Origin: Emydura subglobosa
Taxonomy: Eukaryota > Chordata > Testudines > Chelidae
Direction of reading: 5' to 3'
Assembly (NCBI GenBank): GCA_007922225.1
Contig: ML679991.1
Coordinates: forward strand, 1,009,527-1,073,526
Length of the DNA: 64,000 nt
Below, piece by piece: positions 22,226-33,519 of the stretch. The notes under the pieces were generated by a model. The model saw nothing but the letters and a program-made list of their open reading frames with translations. It was not told the origin of the DNA and ran no database searches. Position 1 is the stretch's first letter; the number at the start of each line of letters is the position of its first letter. The translations under genes and the position numbers were made by a program.

Positions 22226-23700
22226 ACAGAAGGGATGTCCTAGGCCTCTTCTGATCCACCCCCTTTCCAGCCAGTGCAGGGTTGTTCCCTGTGTGTGATT
22301 TATTCACCAGTCTCGGTACACACAGGGTTTACTTTGCTCACTCCAGGGGACTACTGTCCGTCCAACAGACACTTCACTGCCAGGGAATGTTTCCCATTTC
22401 TGCAGATGAAATGGTCCCCTTTGCTCAGTTTCATCTGGTTCTACGACCTGTTGACTAGAGATGGAATTGAGAGGAGATTTCAACTTGATACTAGGGAATC
22501 ATGAAAGAAACCTCACAATGTGCCAGAGAGACAGGCAGAGAGCATACGAAGATGGGTCAAAGTGCCCAAGGTCATGCAGTGAGTGGGAGACAGTTAGGGG
22601 ATAGAATCCAGATGTCCTGACTCCCCATCCTCTACCCTTCCCACTAGAACTCAAGCTTTTTCTACTGGTGTGATCTATTAGATCTGGGAAAAATCTGTCT
22701 GATGGATTCGCTGGAGATTGTGAAAGGAGCTACAATTCAGGACTAAATTTTTCTGCAAGTTTTGTTATGTCTCTGCTTTGCCACTTCATGCTATGGCTGA
22801 ATTTGTCCTGGCTCTGTCTGCATCTCTAGCTGTCAGTGCAGGAGCAGTTTTACATTCTGGGCAGTGGATCGCTCTGCAAACGGGCTGATATAAAGTCAGC
22901 CATGTGGTCTGTGTAGGACAATGTGAGTCTTTTGACTGAATCTAGCAAATGCCTATGGGATTCTGACCTCTGTATGCAACACACACACACGCTTCTGTCT
23001 GTGCTCTTTTGAGTTAAACCTGCACATGTACAAAATGTGTGACAGTGGAGGGGGGGAGGGAGGGGGATAAACTACCTCTCAAAAGTAATCAAATGTGTAG
23101 AAACATCAAAGAAGATAAGACGGACCAAGATCCAAGAATGTTCCCTCACACTCATGGGATGCGGCTGGTGAGTGAATATTTCCTACTCACAGCTCCACAG
23201 ACGCCCCCTTATTCCTACTGATATGCCCGGGGGATGGGGTGTTCTTCCCAGACACCAAATCAGATGATTAGTTGAATCCTGCACATGAGGGTGAGAGAGT
23301 CCCTAGTTAAGTATCTCGGGCTCAATCCTGCAGTTGCTGTGTGCCCTCAGCCCTCACTGAAGTTAGGGGGAGTTAAGGGCATTCAGTAACTTGTGAGTGG
23401 GACCATAACTCTGTTTATTCCCTGAGATAGTGTGGCTGAACAAGACCCATTTCTTTCACCGTGATGGTGAGGGTGATTCTGCTGGTACCTCCAGTCAGTC
23501 ACTGTGTGTGTCTGTGACCTGAGCCGCTCCATGCCCCTGCTTGGTTAGAAACGTGCAACAGGTGTCAGTGTAGGGGCTGGCTGTGGATGCAGTGAAAGGG
23601 AAATGGCAGTTACACAGCTGCCTGACCTAAGAACAAGGGGAGTGCGGGGGTTTCAGGCTTTAGTCAGAGGAATGCATGAGAAGACAACTTAAAGGGGAAC

Positions 23701-24981
23701 ATGCATTCGGTCCCTGCCCTGCTCTGGTTTGTAGCAATAGTTTCATGTAAGTAAAACAAATTTTTATCATTTATATTTTTGTTAAGTCTATATAACTGTG
23801 TTCGGTGTATATGTGTGCATATTCATGTGTATATATATAAAGTCAGATATCATATGTATAGAAATTATATATTGGGTTGCTGTTCACATCATAGAATTTT
23901 TCCACTTTTCACAGTCTCGGGAAGATTTTTAAAACCACCCTTTCTTGCATCTATCTATCTATCTATCTATGTATCTATCTACCTAATATTTGTAGATTTG
24001 TTACATTATGTTAACATGGTTTTGTTAAATGTATGTAGTCATTTTATTTTATTAATTAAAATATAATGATTATTTATGATTGTAGTAATGCAATTTCTAT
24101 ATCCAGTATTATAATACATATATTTGCATAACATTATATAGCCCAAAACGTTTTACGAAATGGAGAAGGTATAACATTCTAATACAATGTATATAAATAC
24201 AAGGTCTCCCTTTTTCTCAAGTAGGGTTCAAACGAACAAAAGAGTTATTGAGCTCCAGGGCTCAGTCCTGCAACGTGCTGAGAACTCTGGCCCTGCTTTT
24301 AAGCAATGTGTGTCCTTTCACTTGACAGGAAAGGAAGATTCTACGCTGACTACACACATTGCCTCGTAAAACCACGATATTATTTTTTTACCAGCTAAAG
24401 CTAAATTGATAGAACACTTTTAGTCTCTAATAACAGTGTCCTCCTGAAACAACTAAAGGTGTGACCTACAAATGAAGTAGTTAACTTAGCTGAAGTTTGT
24501 GTGTCAACCAGCCACGAGAAACAATAAATACATAATAATTAACCCTCAGTCATCAATAATTATTGGCCATTAATTAATTAATCATCTCTTCTGCATTTAA
24601 TTCTCTACCATTTCTTGAATCACCATGGGAAGGGAGGTTGTATCTCTTTCTGCAGGCTAATAATTCCTGGTCTCCCTGTTGGATTGTAGGTGTTCACTCT
24701 GCAACCATTGTCCAGCGTCCGCAGTCGGTGGTGGAACAGCTGGGCAGACAGGCTTCCCTAGAGTGTTCGTTGGAAGGCACATCCAACTCCTATCTCTACT
24801 GGTATAGGCAGCTTCCTGGTGGACAGATCCACATGCTCACCTACTCAGCAAGCGCTGATCTAGTAGAAGATACTGGGCCAAGCCACTTCAATGCAAAGAG
24901 ACCCGAGGACCAGGAGTTCCTCCTGAGCATCAATGGCCTCTTAGCCAATGACACGGGGGTGTATTACTGCGCCTGGAGCAG
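23701..24981 (+). CDS. TRBV: TRBV gene segment V5, TRBV30-like, intact
   Basis: The leader exon 23,701-23,746 (MHSVPALLWFVAIVS, donor GTAAGT) joins across a 943-bp intron to the V exon 24,690-24,981 (acceptor 'ttggattgtag'). It is the duplicate of V2 and shares VHSATIVQRPQSVVEQLGRQ and FLLSINGLLANDTGVYYCAW. CDR1 (GTSNSY) and the CDR2 region (SASADLVEDTG, against SVGIGEAEDTG in V2) differ, so changes sit in the antigen/MHC-contacting loops. No stop or frameshift is present and both cysteines and the tryptophan are conserved. It encodes a TCR beta variable domain. Confidence 0.95.
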
Positions 24982-25020
24982 CACAGTGAGCCAAGTGTGT
25001 GCAGCACCTGGACAAAAACT
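24982..25020 (+). other. V5 recombination signal, 23-bp spacer
   Basis: Heptamer CACAGTG (24,982-24,988), a 23-base spacer and nonamer ACAAAAACT (25,012-25,020), essentially as in V2. Confidence 0.95.
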
Positions 25021-26329
25021 CCCCCTCCTCCCCCTGCACTGACGTGGGTGCCCATCCCTTGCCGTGCAGCCAGCAGCAGCTGCATGTGAAGTGAGGGGTA
25101 GCTTCATGATAGCACAGCTGGCTCTGAACACAGCGTTGAAGTGTAAGGCTCAGAGTAAAGCCACAGAAAAGTGAAGCAACATCAGCAATGTCCTGAGAGG
25201 TCAACGATGAACAGATATCCCTCTGAGCTTTTCAGCAGAGACTCTTAGCAAGAGTCTTCACAACAGACTCCTTTGAAATCAAGGAGGGAGAGGATTAGTT
25301 TGGTAGAGGGAGGACAGCATGGGCTGACAGGACATAACTGATGTGATGGAACTAAGAAACCATGGAAAATTACAGGCAGGAAAGCAAGATAATATTTGGT
25401 AACACTATGATCCATTTCTCCCTAAAGGAAGGGCTGGAAGCTCCATTTCTTGGGGACTTTAAAACTAAATTGGACAAAGCCCTGGAGAATAGACTGTACG
25501 GCTGCTCTTCTCAAACGACTATTCCAGTCATGGACCACTTCTTACCACAGGGACACTTCCCTTCCCAACTGCCACATCTCACTCCTTGCTAGTAGCCAAC
25601 AATAACTAGAACAGTAGGAAGAAGACAAGAGTAAACTGAATTGGCTTTGATGTGATGGGGGAAGCTGCCTGGTTTCAACCCCCCAAATTGTACCCATGTT
25701 GTGACTTGGGAATACATCGCCACCCGTTGCCTGCAGATCCCCCTGCTGCAGTCTATCCTAGTTCTGTCCTCCTGGCTATTTGCTGATACACTCATTTCAA
25801 TGTCTTACACAAATAATTCACAGCTGAGTTGACATCAAGGAAAATCCCAACAAGGAAAGGCAGGAAGCAGCAGCAGAGGGGTTTGAGTAGTATTATTTTT
25901 TAAAATGTAAATGGTCATTTGTAGATGCTAAATGGCCCTTGACTGGGCCAAAAGTAGCAAGAGTGACTGCTTGAAAGGTGTTTTCTTTATGTAAAAATCC
26001 CTTTCCGGCCATTAGGTGGTGCTCCCCCTCTACCCCAGAGAATCAGAGTTGTTGTGTCAAGAGCAGGCCTCTCTGGAGAACAATTCTGTCCTGCCACAAC
26101 TTTTGAGCTTCTAAAATTCATTTTCATTCTGCACTGGAAGAAAAATAAAACTTTTCAAATGGTTTCTGCAAAATGGAATTGTGTGAAAATGTCCATTTTG
26201 GGGCTGAAACGGTGCAGTTTTTTATTTCGGGCTCTCTCTCTCAGTATGTCTAGACTGTGCTCCTGGGGTGTGATTAGAGCTTGAATTGAAATATCTGAGC
26301 TACCTTTAATTTAACTAACTTGGGTCCCT

Positions 26330-27990
26330 GAACAGGAAAGCCACGGCAGTGTGTGTGGCAGCGTGTGTGTAACCCTTCTGCCAGACAGAGCCGGCAGCAA
26401 AGGGCCGGGTTCTATATCTAGGGGTTCCTGTCAATGATACAACACCAAACCGGCTGGAGCCCCCACCCAGTCACCTGGGAAATCATACACTATCCCCCGG
26501 GCGCCCCCAAAAGGCAATACTTCCCCTCTCGCCAGCACTGAGTCTGGGTGTAGAAAGTAACTCTTTTAATAAGAGGAAGGAAGTAACACAGCACTGGTTT
26601 GGGAAGGCAGTGCAAACAGAATTCATGAACTCAACGAGCAGAACCCACCCCCACCCCCAAAGTACATGAGGTGTCTACTTCGCCTCTCCCTTCTCGCTTT
26701 CTCATGCCCTCCTGATGATCAGAGTTACATTGTCCACCTCTTGGTTGTGGGGCTCAACCAATCCCCTCGGCTGGCTCTTGCCAGATGCAGGCTTGACTGG
26801 TCCCCTCTGCTGCGCCTGCAGGGCCCCTCCGCTGGCTCCTGTGACCTGTGGGGCCCCTCTGCTGCTGGCTCCCACCTCCTACGGGCTGTCTCTGCTGCTC
26901 TCAGTCTCTCAGGGTTTCCCATTTTCCCCAGCAAATTCAGACAGACGGATCCAGCTACTAGCAGAGCAGAGAAAAGGGTCTCTGCTCTTTAACAAAACAG
27001 AACAAAACTCCAAAAGAAATCATTAGCTCTACCTTTTAACAGCAGAGTGGAGCGGAGCAACGCCACACCACGGCCAGGCCACGCCACACCATGCCACGCC
27101 ACGCCACGCCACGCCATGCCACCCCTCGCCCTCTTCCTCTTCATGTTACAGTGCTCTGGCATCCATACACCTCCTTTGTGGACTTCTGTTCAGATGAGAG
27201 CGAACCTTTCATCAGAACAGGCTAAGCACAGTTCTGCCGCCATGTGTTTATACGGTGCGGTGCGGTGCGGTGCGGGGGACAACATTTCATTACCTCTGGA
27301 ATTAACACTACAGTGATTAGTAACCCAGTGCCAGCCAAACTGACCATTTCCCATCATGCTCAGCACCTAGATGTACTCATGCAGATACACAGCCCATGCC
27401 AATAAAGTGCCCCCCCTTTCAGCTGCTGTGCAGGGGACAGCCACTCAGACCTTGCTCACGTCTGTTTCAGCACAGCACGTGTGTGGAAGCCCCGCAGGCG
27501 CCCTGGGTAATAACTCCCAAGCCTAGCCTGTGCTGAAGCTGTTGCCACTATGCCTCCACTCTCCCTGTACCCAAGAGTAAAGCTGACTAGGATATATCTA
27601 CAGGATTGCCGTCTAGACATACCCTCTTTCGCGCTCTCCCTTTCTGGGGGTGACCGGATAATCCACCCTGGTCCTTGGATACCTTCCTATTAAAAACGTT
27701 TTTAAATGAAACATTTCCATGTGATAATTGAGCTTTGAATAAGCAGCACATCTTGACGAAAAATCTTTTTGGTGAAAATGTTCCAACCAGCTCCAGCGAG
27801 GAGTGCAGAGTACCAGCTGTCACACCAATCCTTTCACCCACACTCAGCCAGGGACATGTGTCTTAGCAGTGAGCGCCCGTCCCAGAAACTCGCAGGATAA
27901 AGTCCCTGCACAAGAACTTGTGTGGTGGCCTTTCCAGGAGATCGTCAACTGACCTTGCTTTTGCCGTGCCTCAGTGGCCTGTTCAGGTGT
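26330..27990. other. Unclassified insertion-like interval in copy 2
   Basis: This interval has no counterpart in copy 1. It contains GC-rich sequence, a (CCACG)n microsatellite at about 27,060-27,125 and a (GGTGC)n one at about 27,256-27,277. The two are near reverse complements of each other and lie 140 bases apart. No gene or defined element was recognised. Confidence 0.5.
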
Positions 27991-28241
27991 AAACTGAAGA
28001 TCATCTGTTCCCAAGGGATTAGAGGGGATTAAGCTGCTGCCTTGCCCAACGTCCTCAGTTCAGAATCGTGAACTCCTGGCCAGGGTCACAGCAGTTGGTG
28101 ACCAACCCTGCCTACAGCGTCGTCCCCTTCCCTCCCCTCTGCAAACCTGGCACAAACAGAGCCCGCCTACCGGTGCTGGGAAGGAACCACAGCGATGTAA
28201 AATCCCATGAGAGGGGACTGCGCCAGCTCAGAGAGACAGAG

Positions 28242-28706
28242 ATGGGGGTGTGCATAGTCTTGTGTGCAGCCATGTGTATCTTGGGAGCAAGTAAGTCATT
28301 GGCTGGGAGGTGGAATTCATGTCACAGCATTTGCAGGATTTGACTCTACATTTTTTCACTCTGAGCTGATTGCTTTTGTCTCTGTCTTGTGTGTTTTGTC
28401 TTTTTCGTTCCTGGCACAAACAGATGCTAAAATAACCCAAACTCTGAGTCTGGTGCTGGAGAGAGGACACACTGCCTATCTGAGATGTCAACAAACTGAC
28501 GGGCACAACAGCATGTTCTGGTACCTGCAAGATCTGGGGCAGGGACTGCAGATGCTCTTTTACTTCTACTATAAAGAAGAAAGAGAGAGAGGCACAAACT
28601 CTAGTCGATTCCAGGCCGACCAGCCGCAGGGCGATCTCTTTCTCTTGAACATCTCGTCTGTACAGCCAGAGGACTCGGCTGTGTATTTCTGCGCTAGCAG
28701 CGTAGA
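28242..28706 (+). CDS. TRBV: TRBV gene segment V6, CASS type, intact
   Basis: The leader exon 28,242-28,290 (MGVCIVLCAAMCILGA, donor GTAAGT) joins across a 133-bp intron to the V exon 28,424-28,706 (acceptor 'cctggcacaaacag'). The exon reads AKITQTLSLVLERGHTAYLR, CQQTDGHNSMFWYLQDLGQG, LFYFYYKEERERGTNSSRFQ and LNISSVQPEDSAVYFCASS. Cysteines, tryptophan and the YFCASS ending are conserved, with no stops. At 283 bases the exon is slightly shorter than its neighbours. It is a distinct subgroup from V4/V8 and has no twin in copy 1. It encodes a TCR beta variable domain. Confidence 0.95.
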
Positions 28707-28745
28707 CACAGCGCTTCAGAGTCACCTCCTCCCTCTACAAAAACC
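28707..28745 (+). other. V6 recombination signal, 23-bp spacer
   Basis: Heptamer CACAGCG (28,707-28,713), a 23-base spacer and nonamer ACAAAAACC (28,737-28,745). Heptamer position 6 is C instead of T, as in V8. Confidence 0.92.
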
Positions 28746-28839
28746 ACGTCTGTTCCTTGTTTCTCTGCAGCCCCAGCACAGGCAGTGGCAGGCTGGCTGC
28801 CACCACATGGCCAGTCATGTGAGAATAACAATATTTTAC

Positions 28840-29070
28840 CCTTGTCATACATTCAATACCGGAGAATCCCAAAATGCTTTACAGACATCACTGAATAGAA
28901 CCACACAACAGCATCCTGTGATGTTGTCCCCTTTAGATATAGGAACAATGAGGTACCGGGGAGATAAGAGACTTTCCCAAGGTTAAAAAAGAAGTCAGGG
29001 GCAGAGGAAGGTATAAACAGCATGTATCCTGACTTCGGGTGCTTTAACCATCAAACCACTAGGGCCTTCA
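28840..29070. repeat. MIR-like SINE fragment
   Basis: 'cccaaaatgctttacagaca', 'aacaatgaggtaccgg' and 'gactttcccaaggtt' follow the order of an inverted MIR-type core SINE. It is diverged. Confidence 0.55.
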
Positions 29071-29910
29071 AAGGGTGCGAATGGCCTGGATTTGATCCAT
29101 ATTCCGTAGAAGAGCTTTTATCTGGCATCATTTCAGTCATCTTTTCCCACTGGAGCATGTGAGGGTGGTTGGTGAATTCTTAGTAAAAATCCATTTCTAT
29201 TCTCTACGTCACTTTTCTTTGTGGCAGTAGAAATGGAGCTTTTATACCAGAGTTGCCTGGTCCCATTCACCAGGGCCCTGAGTTCTGTATAATGATTTAA
29301 ACTGTTAAAAGTGAATACAAAACAGCATCAAAATCAGAATGGTAGCAATTGATACACAGTGTAGGGCACTGAAGATGCAGGCAGTGGTGCCAGTCCCTTC
29401 CCCAGGGAGGACTCAGACTCAGGTTTTGACACCATGCTTAAAGTAAATAAAGACAACCATGTGCCAAGAGTCCTCGAGAGGACACAGTAACGGTGAAGAC
29501 AGGTTCATTTGCATAAGTAAATAACCACAATAGTCTCAGGTGCCACAGATGTAGCTCTACTTAGAAGAGGATACACTGGAATTAGCATCCAAGGCTGCCT
29601 GTGAGCTACTGCTGAAGGAAGAACGGCTGTTGTGTTTGCCTCTGCAGTCCTGCTGTCACAAATGCCTCCCTGTAATAATACCCCACAGCCCATCCCAGTA
29701 CCAAACAGTGCAGCTCCCAATGCAGACCCCCAGGTCCCCTCATCAAGTCCCCGTGCAATGAGCCTGGACCAGTCCAGGTCTGCAGCTGCAGAAACAAGTG
29801 ATAATATAACTGACAGCCCCATCTCTTGGTCCTGTGGGCAGAGCCCGGCCTACGGAGCAGCTGTGTAAAATTGTGCTGAGGGAAACATCCCCTGCTCCGT
29901 GATATAAAGG

Positions 29911-30364
29911 TGGGTGGGGATAGTCTGGTGCTGGCCATGTGCCTCTTGGGAGCAAATAAGTCATTGGCTGAGACATGACCTCTCCAGCCAGATGTTTGCA
30001 GGACATGGCTGTACGTGTTTCCCTCAGAGCCAATTGTTTTATGGTCTCTGCCTCGTGTGGTTTGTCTCTTTCCCCTGCCTCGTGTGGTTTGTCTCTTTCC
30101 CCTGTCTCGTTCCCCTAGAGAAGGGGAACGCAGCCCGCCAGAAATGCAAACTAATTTACAATCACACTCGGATGCTCTGGTATGGACAGGTTCAGGAGCA
30201 GGGGCTGCAGCTGCTCTTTTACTTGCTTGATATAAAAGATGTGCAGAGCGGTGACGCTACAGAGAGAATCACAGCCTCCTGGTTGCAGGCTCAGCTCTTC
30301 TCCTTGCACATCTCCTCTGTGATGGTGAAGGACTCTCTGTGTATTTCTGCCCCAGCAGTGCAGA
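29911..30364 (+). pseudogene. TRBV: TRBV pseudogene V7
   Basis: The V-like exon reads YNHTRMLWYGQVQEQGLQLL, DIKDVQSGDATERITASWLQ and LFSLHISSVMVKDS. A one-base deletion follows, so the expected AVYFCASS is read out of frame. The start of framework 1 is missing and replaced by a 27-base tandem duplication ('tcccctgcctcgtgtggttt' and following, 30,049-30,108). The leader ends 'gcaaataagtc', so the GT donor is lost as in V3, implying the defect predates the duplication. The downstream signal is degenerate (CACAGGA, then CACACACAT after 23 bases). Confidence 0.88.
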
Positions 30365-30789
30365 CACAGGAGGTTCAGTCATGTCTTCTCTCTACACACA
30401 CATGTTCTTTTCCCTCCCCTTTCCTACAGTCCCCAGTACAGAAAGCAAGAGGCTGGCTGCCCATGCAGACAACAAGACACTTGTCTCTCTTGCTTAGCAC
30501 TGGATAGGTGCAAGGTAGGAAAAGGGGACTAGGGGGTGGGAGGATCCGTCTCCCTGGGATGTGCTCACTTGGTATGAATCTCGTCAGCAGTCCTGTTAGA
30601 ACAGCACTTTCACAAGGCTTCCATCTGAGGATCTCAGAGCGTGTTGCAGACATTAGTGAAAATAGCCCCACCACGCCGGTCTGGGGAGCAGAGAAGGATT
30701 GTTGCCCTCGTGTTTCAGAGGCAAAACTTGGAGAGCTGAAAGGTGCAGACTCACGAGCTTTGACGCCTGGTTTCAGAGATGCACTCTCA

Positions 30790-31086
30790 GGCCTAGTCTA
30801 CACTTACCTTGTAATTCGGCAGCAGCCGATGGGAGTTACCCAAGTTACGCACAGTAGCTCATGTAACTCCCATCGACTTCGTAATTCCTCTTCTATGCGG
30901 CGTCTTCACTGCACTGCACCGATGGGAAATGCGTTTCCCGTCAACGCAGCGCTACGCCACTAGAGGGGGAGGTTTTAACGCGTCGACTTCCAGATCAATT
31001 GAGCGGGTCTTCACTGATTGCTCAGTCGATCCGGATAGATCGATCTGAGGGTGTCAAATTTGCTGGGGTCAGTGAAGACGTACCCC
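30790..31086. mobile_element. MITE with 'GTCTACAC'-type termini
   Basis: The ends are GGCCTAGTCTACAC on the left and, reverse-complemented, GGGGTACGTCTTCAC on the right, resembling the ends of the full Harbinger element at 1,729. Copy 1 has an uninterrupted site at 17,035-17,042 ('aactctgagtgggatgg'), so this insertion came after the duplication. It has no coding capacity. Confidence 0.75.
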
Positions 31087-31289
31087 CAGTGGGATGGGGC
31101 CAGGGCAAATAAGAACCCACAGGGGCTAAGAAGATGAACCAATGGTGCAGATTATCTAGGGCTGGTGGCTGGGGCTGGCTCACAAATCCCCAGCGTGTGT
31201 GTATATCCCCAGTCAGAACCTGGCTTGAGGCCCATAATGACTTGGGGGCTGGATGTCATGGGGAGTATTTTTTAACGCCGTTTGTAAAG

Positions 31290-31559
31290 CCAGCTCAGCA
31301 GTAGCTCTCATGGCAGCCCTGGGGACCATGTCCATGAGGACAGCAGCTTTACCTGCTGAGAATGACAAATAGCCCATTGCTCTCTCTGTCCTGACAGCAG
31401 CCTAGACTGTGTGCAGGTTATGCAGAGAATGGTGACGTGATGGAGGGGAGTCACAGCACCCTGCTCTGAGAATATGATGTTTAACGTGACTGTCTCTCCT
31501 GTGGAGGCAGAGGACTTGCTTGTGTGTTTCTGAGCCATCAGTTTCAACCCAGCACTTCA
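31290..31559 (+). pseudogene. TRBV relic (older pseudogene), copy 2
   Basis: Reading YAENGDVMEGSHSTLL, then after a stop EYDV, then NVTVSPVEAEDLLVCF and a TGA at the second-cysteine position, this resembles the CDR2-to-CASS portion of a V exon. There are three stops and no intact 5' half. A possible decayed heptamer CACTTCA lies at 31,553, with an ACAA-type stretch about 23-24 bases on. It is the twin of 17,250-17,499. Confidence 0.6.
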
Positions 31560-32224
31560 GGGTGACCTTCTCAATGCAGGGCTACAACTTTCTCCAGCCT
31601 TTGAATCCTCTTTTTCCTCGTCCAGCCGAGTTTGTCAGTGGATTTCCTCATGTGAAGGGCTGTGGGATGTACGGCCCAGCCATGCCTCTAGGTGGTGCTC
31701 CTTCCCTTTTGAAATAGATTGTTTCAGCAGCGCCGACTCTGCTGTCTGGTTTTGGCAGCAGGGCAGGGGACTGGTTCTCATTTCTGAGGCTGAGATGGAA
31801 ACTCTCTGTCCAGCTCAGTGGGCATTTCCACCAGGTTTCAAGGTGACAGTGCAGCTTAGTGGATCATGCTCTCACAGAGGGGCCATAAGACTGTGGATTC
31901 AAATCACCATGCACTGCATTGGCGCTGCAGGACAGCCCTAAGGGAAAAGGTTTGTTAGAAGTGCTCTCCTTTGGTATCCAGCTCAGTCCCCATCTGCCTT
32001 TTTTGGGGGACTGTGCTGTGCTAATGGTGTAGGGTGTCCCATGTGCTGTCCCTAAGAGGAGATGATAAGCTTTGATTTTCCTGTATCTTGTGGGCTGTGC
32101 AGAGGGGTGTGAAAGCGCAAATAGCATCTGAGACTCTGTGAGCTACGGCTGAAGGCAGAATAGCGGCTGTGTTTGCCCAGACAGCCCCTGCATTAAGGAT
32201 TCTCTTAATAATAAGCCTAGCTGT

Positions 32225-32490
32225 TAGCTAGCAGTTTTTAATGGTGGATCTCAAAGCGCTTTACAAAGGAGGTCAGTGTCATCCACATGTCCCCTGAAGG
32301 GAACCTTGTCTCTCTCACCACTGCCAAACCCACCTTTTACTTCTATTACCCCCATTTGACGGATGGGAAATCTGAGATACAGGGAGGTGAAGGGACTTGC
32401 CCAAAATTCCCCAGCAGGTGGATCCAGGAAGAGATCCCGGGTCTGGGGAGTCCCAGTTCAGTGCTCTATCCACTAGTTCACACTGCCTCA
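32225..32490 (-). repeat. MIR-like core SINE
   Basis: 'atctcaaagcgctttacaaa', 'gatgggaaatctgagataca' and 'gggacttgcccaaaattccc' followed by 'agtgctctatccactag' match the reverse complement of a MIR-type SINE with its tRNA-like head at the right end. Confidence 0.7.
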
Positions 32491-32579
32491 TACTTACTCT
32501 ATCTGTACCACACAGGTCCATTCGGTGCCCTTGATTTTGGGGACTGCAGATCAGCTCTCCTAAAGGTCCCATGACATGA

Positions 32580-33228
32580 GTTTAGACTCCTCCGAAGGGC
32601 ACCTCTGGGGTTACTAACTGTGACTAGAGCGGGACCAACATTTTCTATTTTCTCACAGGAAATGTCAAAACTAAAATGTTGGTTTTGTTTTGAGTAAAAC
32701 TGTTGGTTCATTTTGGCTTTTTGGTTAAAAACAAGAGAAAAGAAAATGACGTTTATGTCAAAATCTTGCTGTGAAAAAATAATTTTAATTTCTTTCCAAC
32801 TTAAAAAGTCATTTTTGTTTTTTGAAACTGGATAACTTAAAATAAATAACATTTTAAGACAAAATGAAATGAAATTTGACATTTTATGTCAATAGAAAAT
32901 TATTGCACTTTTATGTTGATAGAAAAAATGGGTACAAAAATGATTGGGTTTTTGCAGGAGAAAATCTGTTTACGATAACAGATTATTAGCTGAACTGGAA
33001 AAAAGGCCTTACATTTAATTCAACAGCATCTCTCTCTCTCTAACGTTGGAGTAGCACGTCTGATCTGTCCCGTCATTCCAGGGACTGTTTTTCCATGACT
33101 GGGGAGAGCCCTAGTGATTTTGGGGAGGGTTGGAAAACCGAAAGGGGAACGCATGAAGCCCTTGCCAGCTCACCAGCACAGCCACAGCTTCAAGCACCTT
33201 TAACAACAGGTTGATAGCAACCATCAAT
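32580..33228. other. A/T-rich gene-free interval
   Basis: The stretch 32,640-33,000 is dominated by poly-T/poly-A-rich words such as 'ttttgttttgagtaaaac' and holds no recognisable gene or element. Confidence 0.5.
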
Positions 33229-33466
33229 GCCTTCCAGCATCCCAGTACCCATGTCATTTCTGCCCATCCCAGTACCCATGTCATTTCTGCCCGTACGAGT
33301 ACCGCATGTCATTTCTGCCCGTACCAATACCCATGTCATTTCTGCCCATCCCAGTACCCATGTCATTTCTGCCCATACCAGTACCGCATGTCATTTCTGC
33401 CCATCCCAGTACCCATGTCATTTCTGCTCATCCCAGAACCCATGTCATTTCTGCCCATCCTCCCAA
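33229..33466. repeat. 27-bp minisatellite, about 8 copies
   Basis: The unit 'catgtcatttctgcccatcc' plus 'cagtacc' repeats eight times with variants ('cccgtaccaata', 'ccataccagtaccg'). The same point in copy 1 (18,415-18,460) has one diverged unit, so the expansion is specific to copy 2. Confidence 0.93.
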
Positions 33467-33519
33467 TCGAGTTTATCATATTGACACCCTGAATGACTTA
33501 TCACCGAGACAGGGAGAAT

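Noticed and set aside
33229..33466. CRISPR-like look of evenly spaced 'catgtcatttctgccc' repeats
   Set aside because: Spacers are themselves repeated (27-bp unit throughout) and the context is vertebrate; it is a minisatellite.
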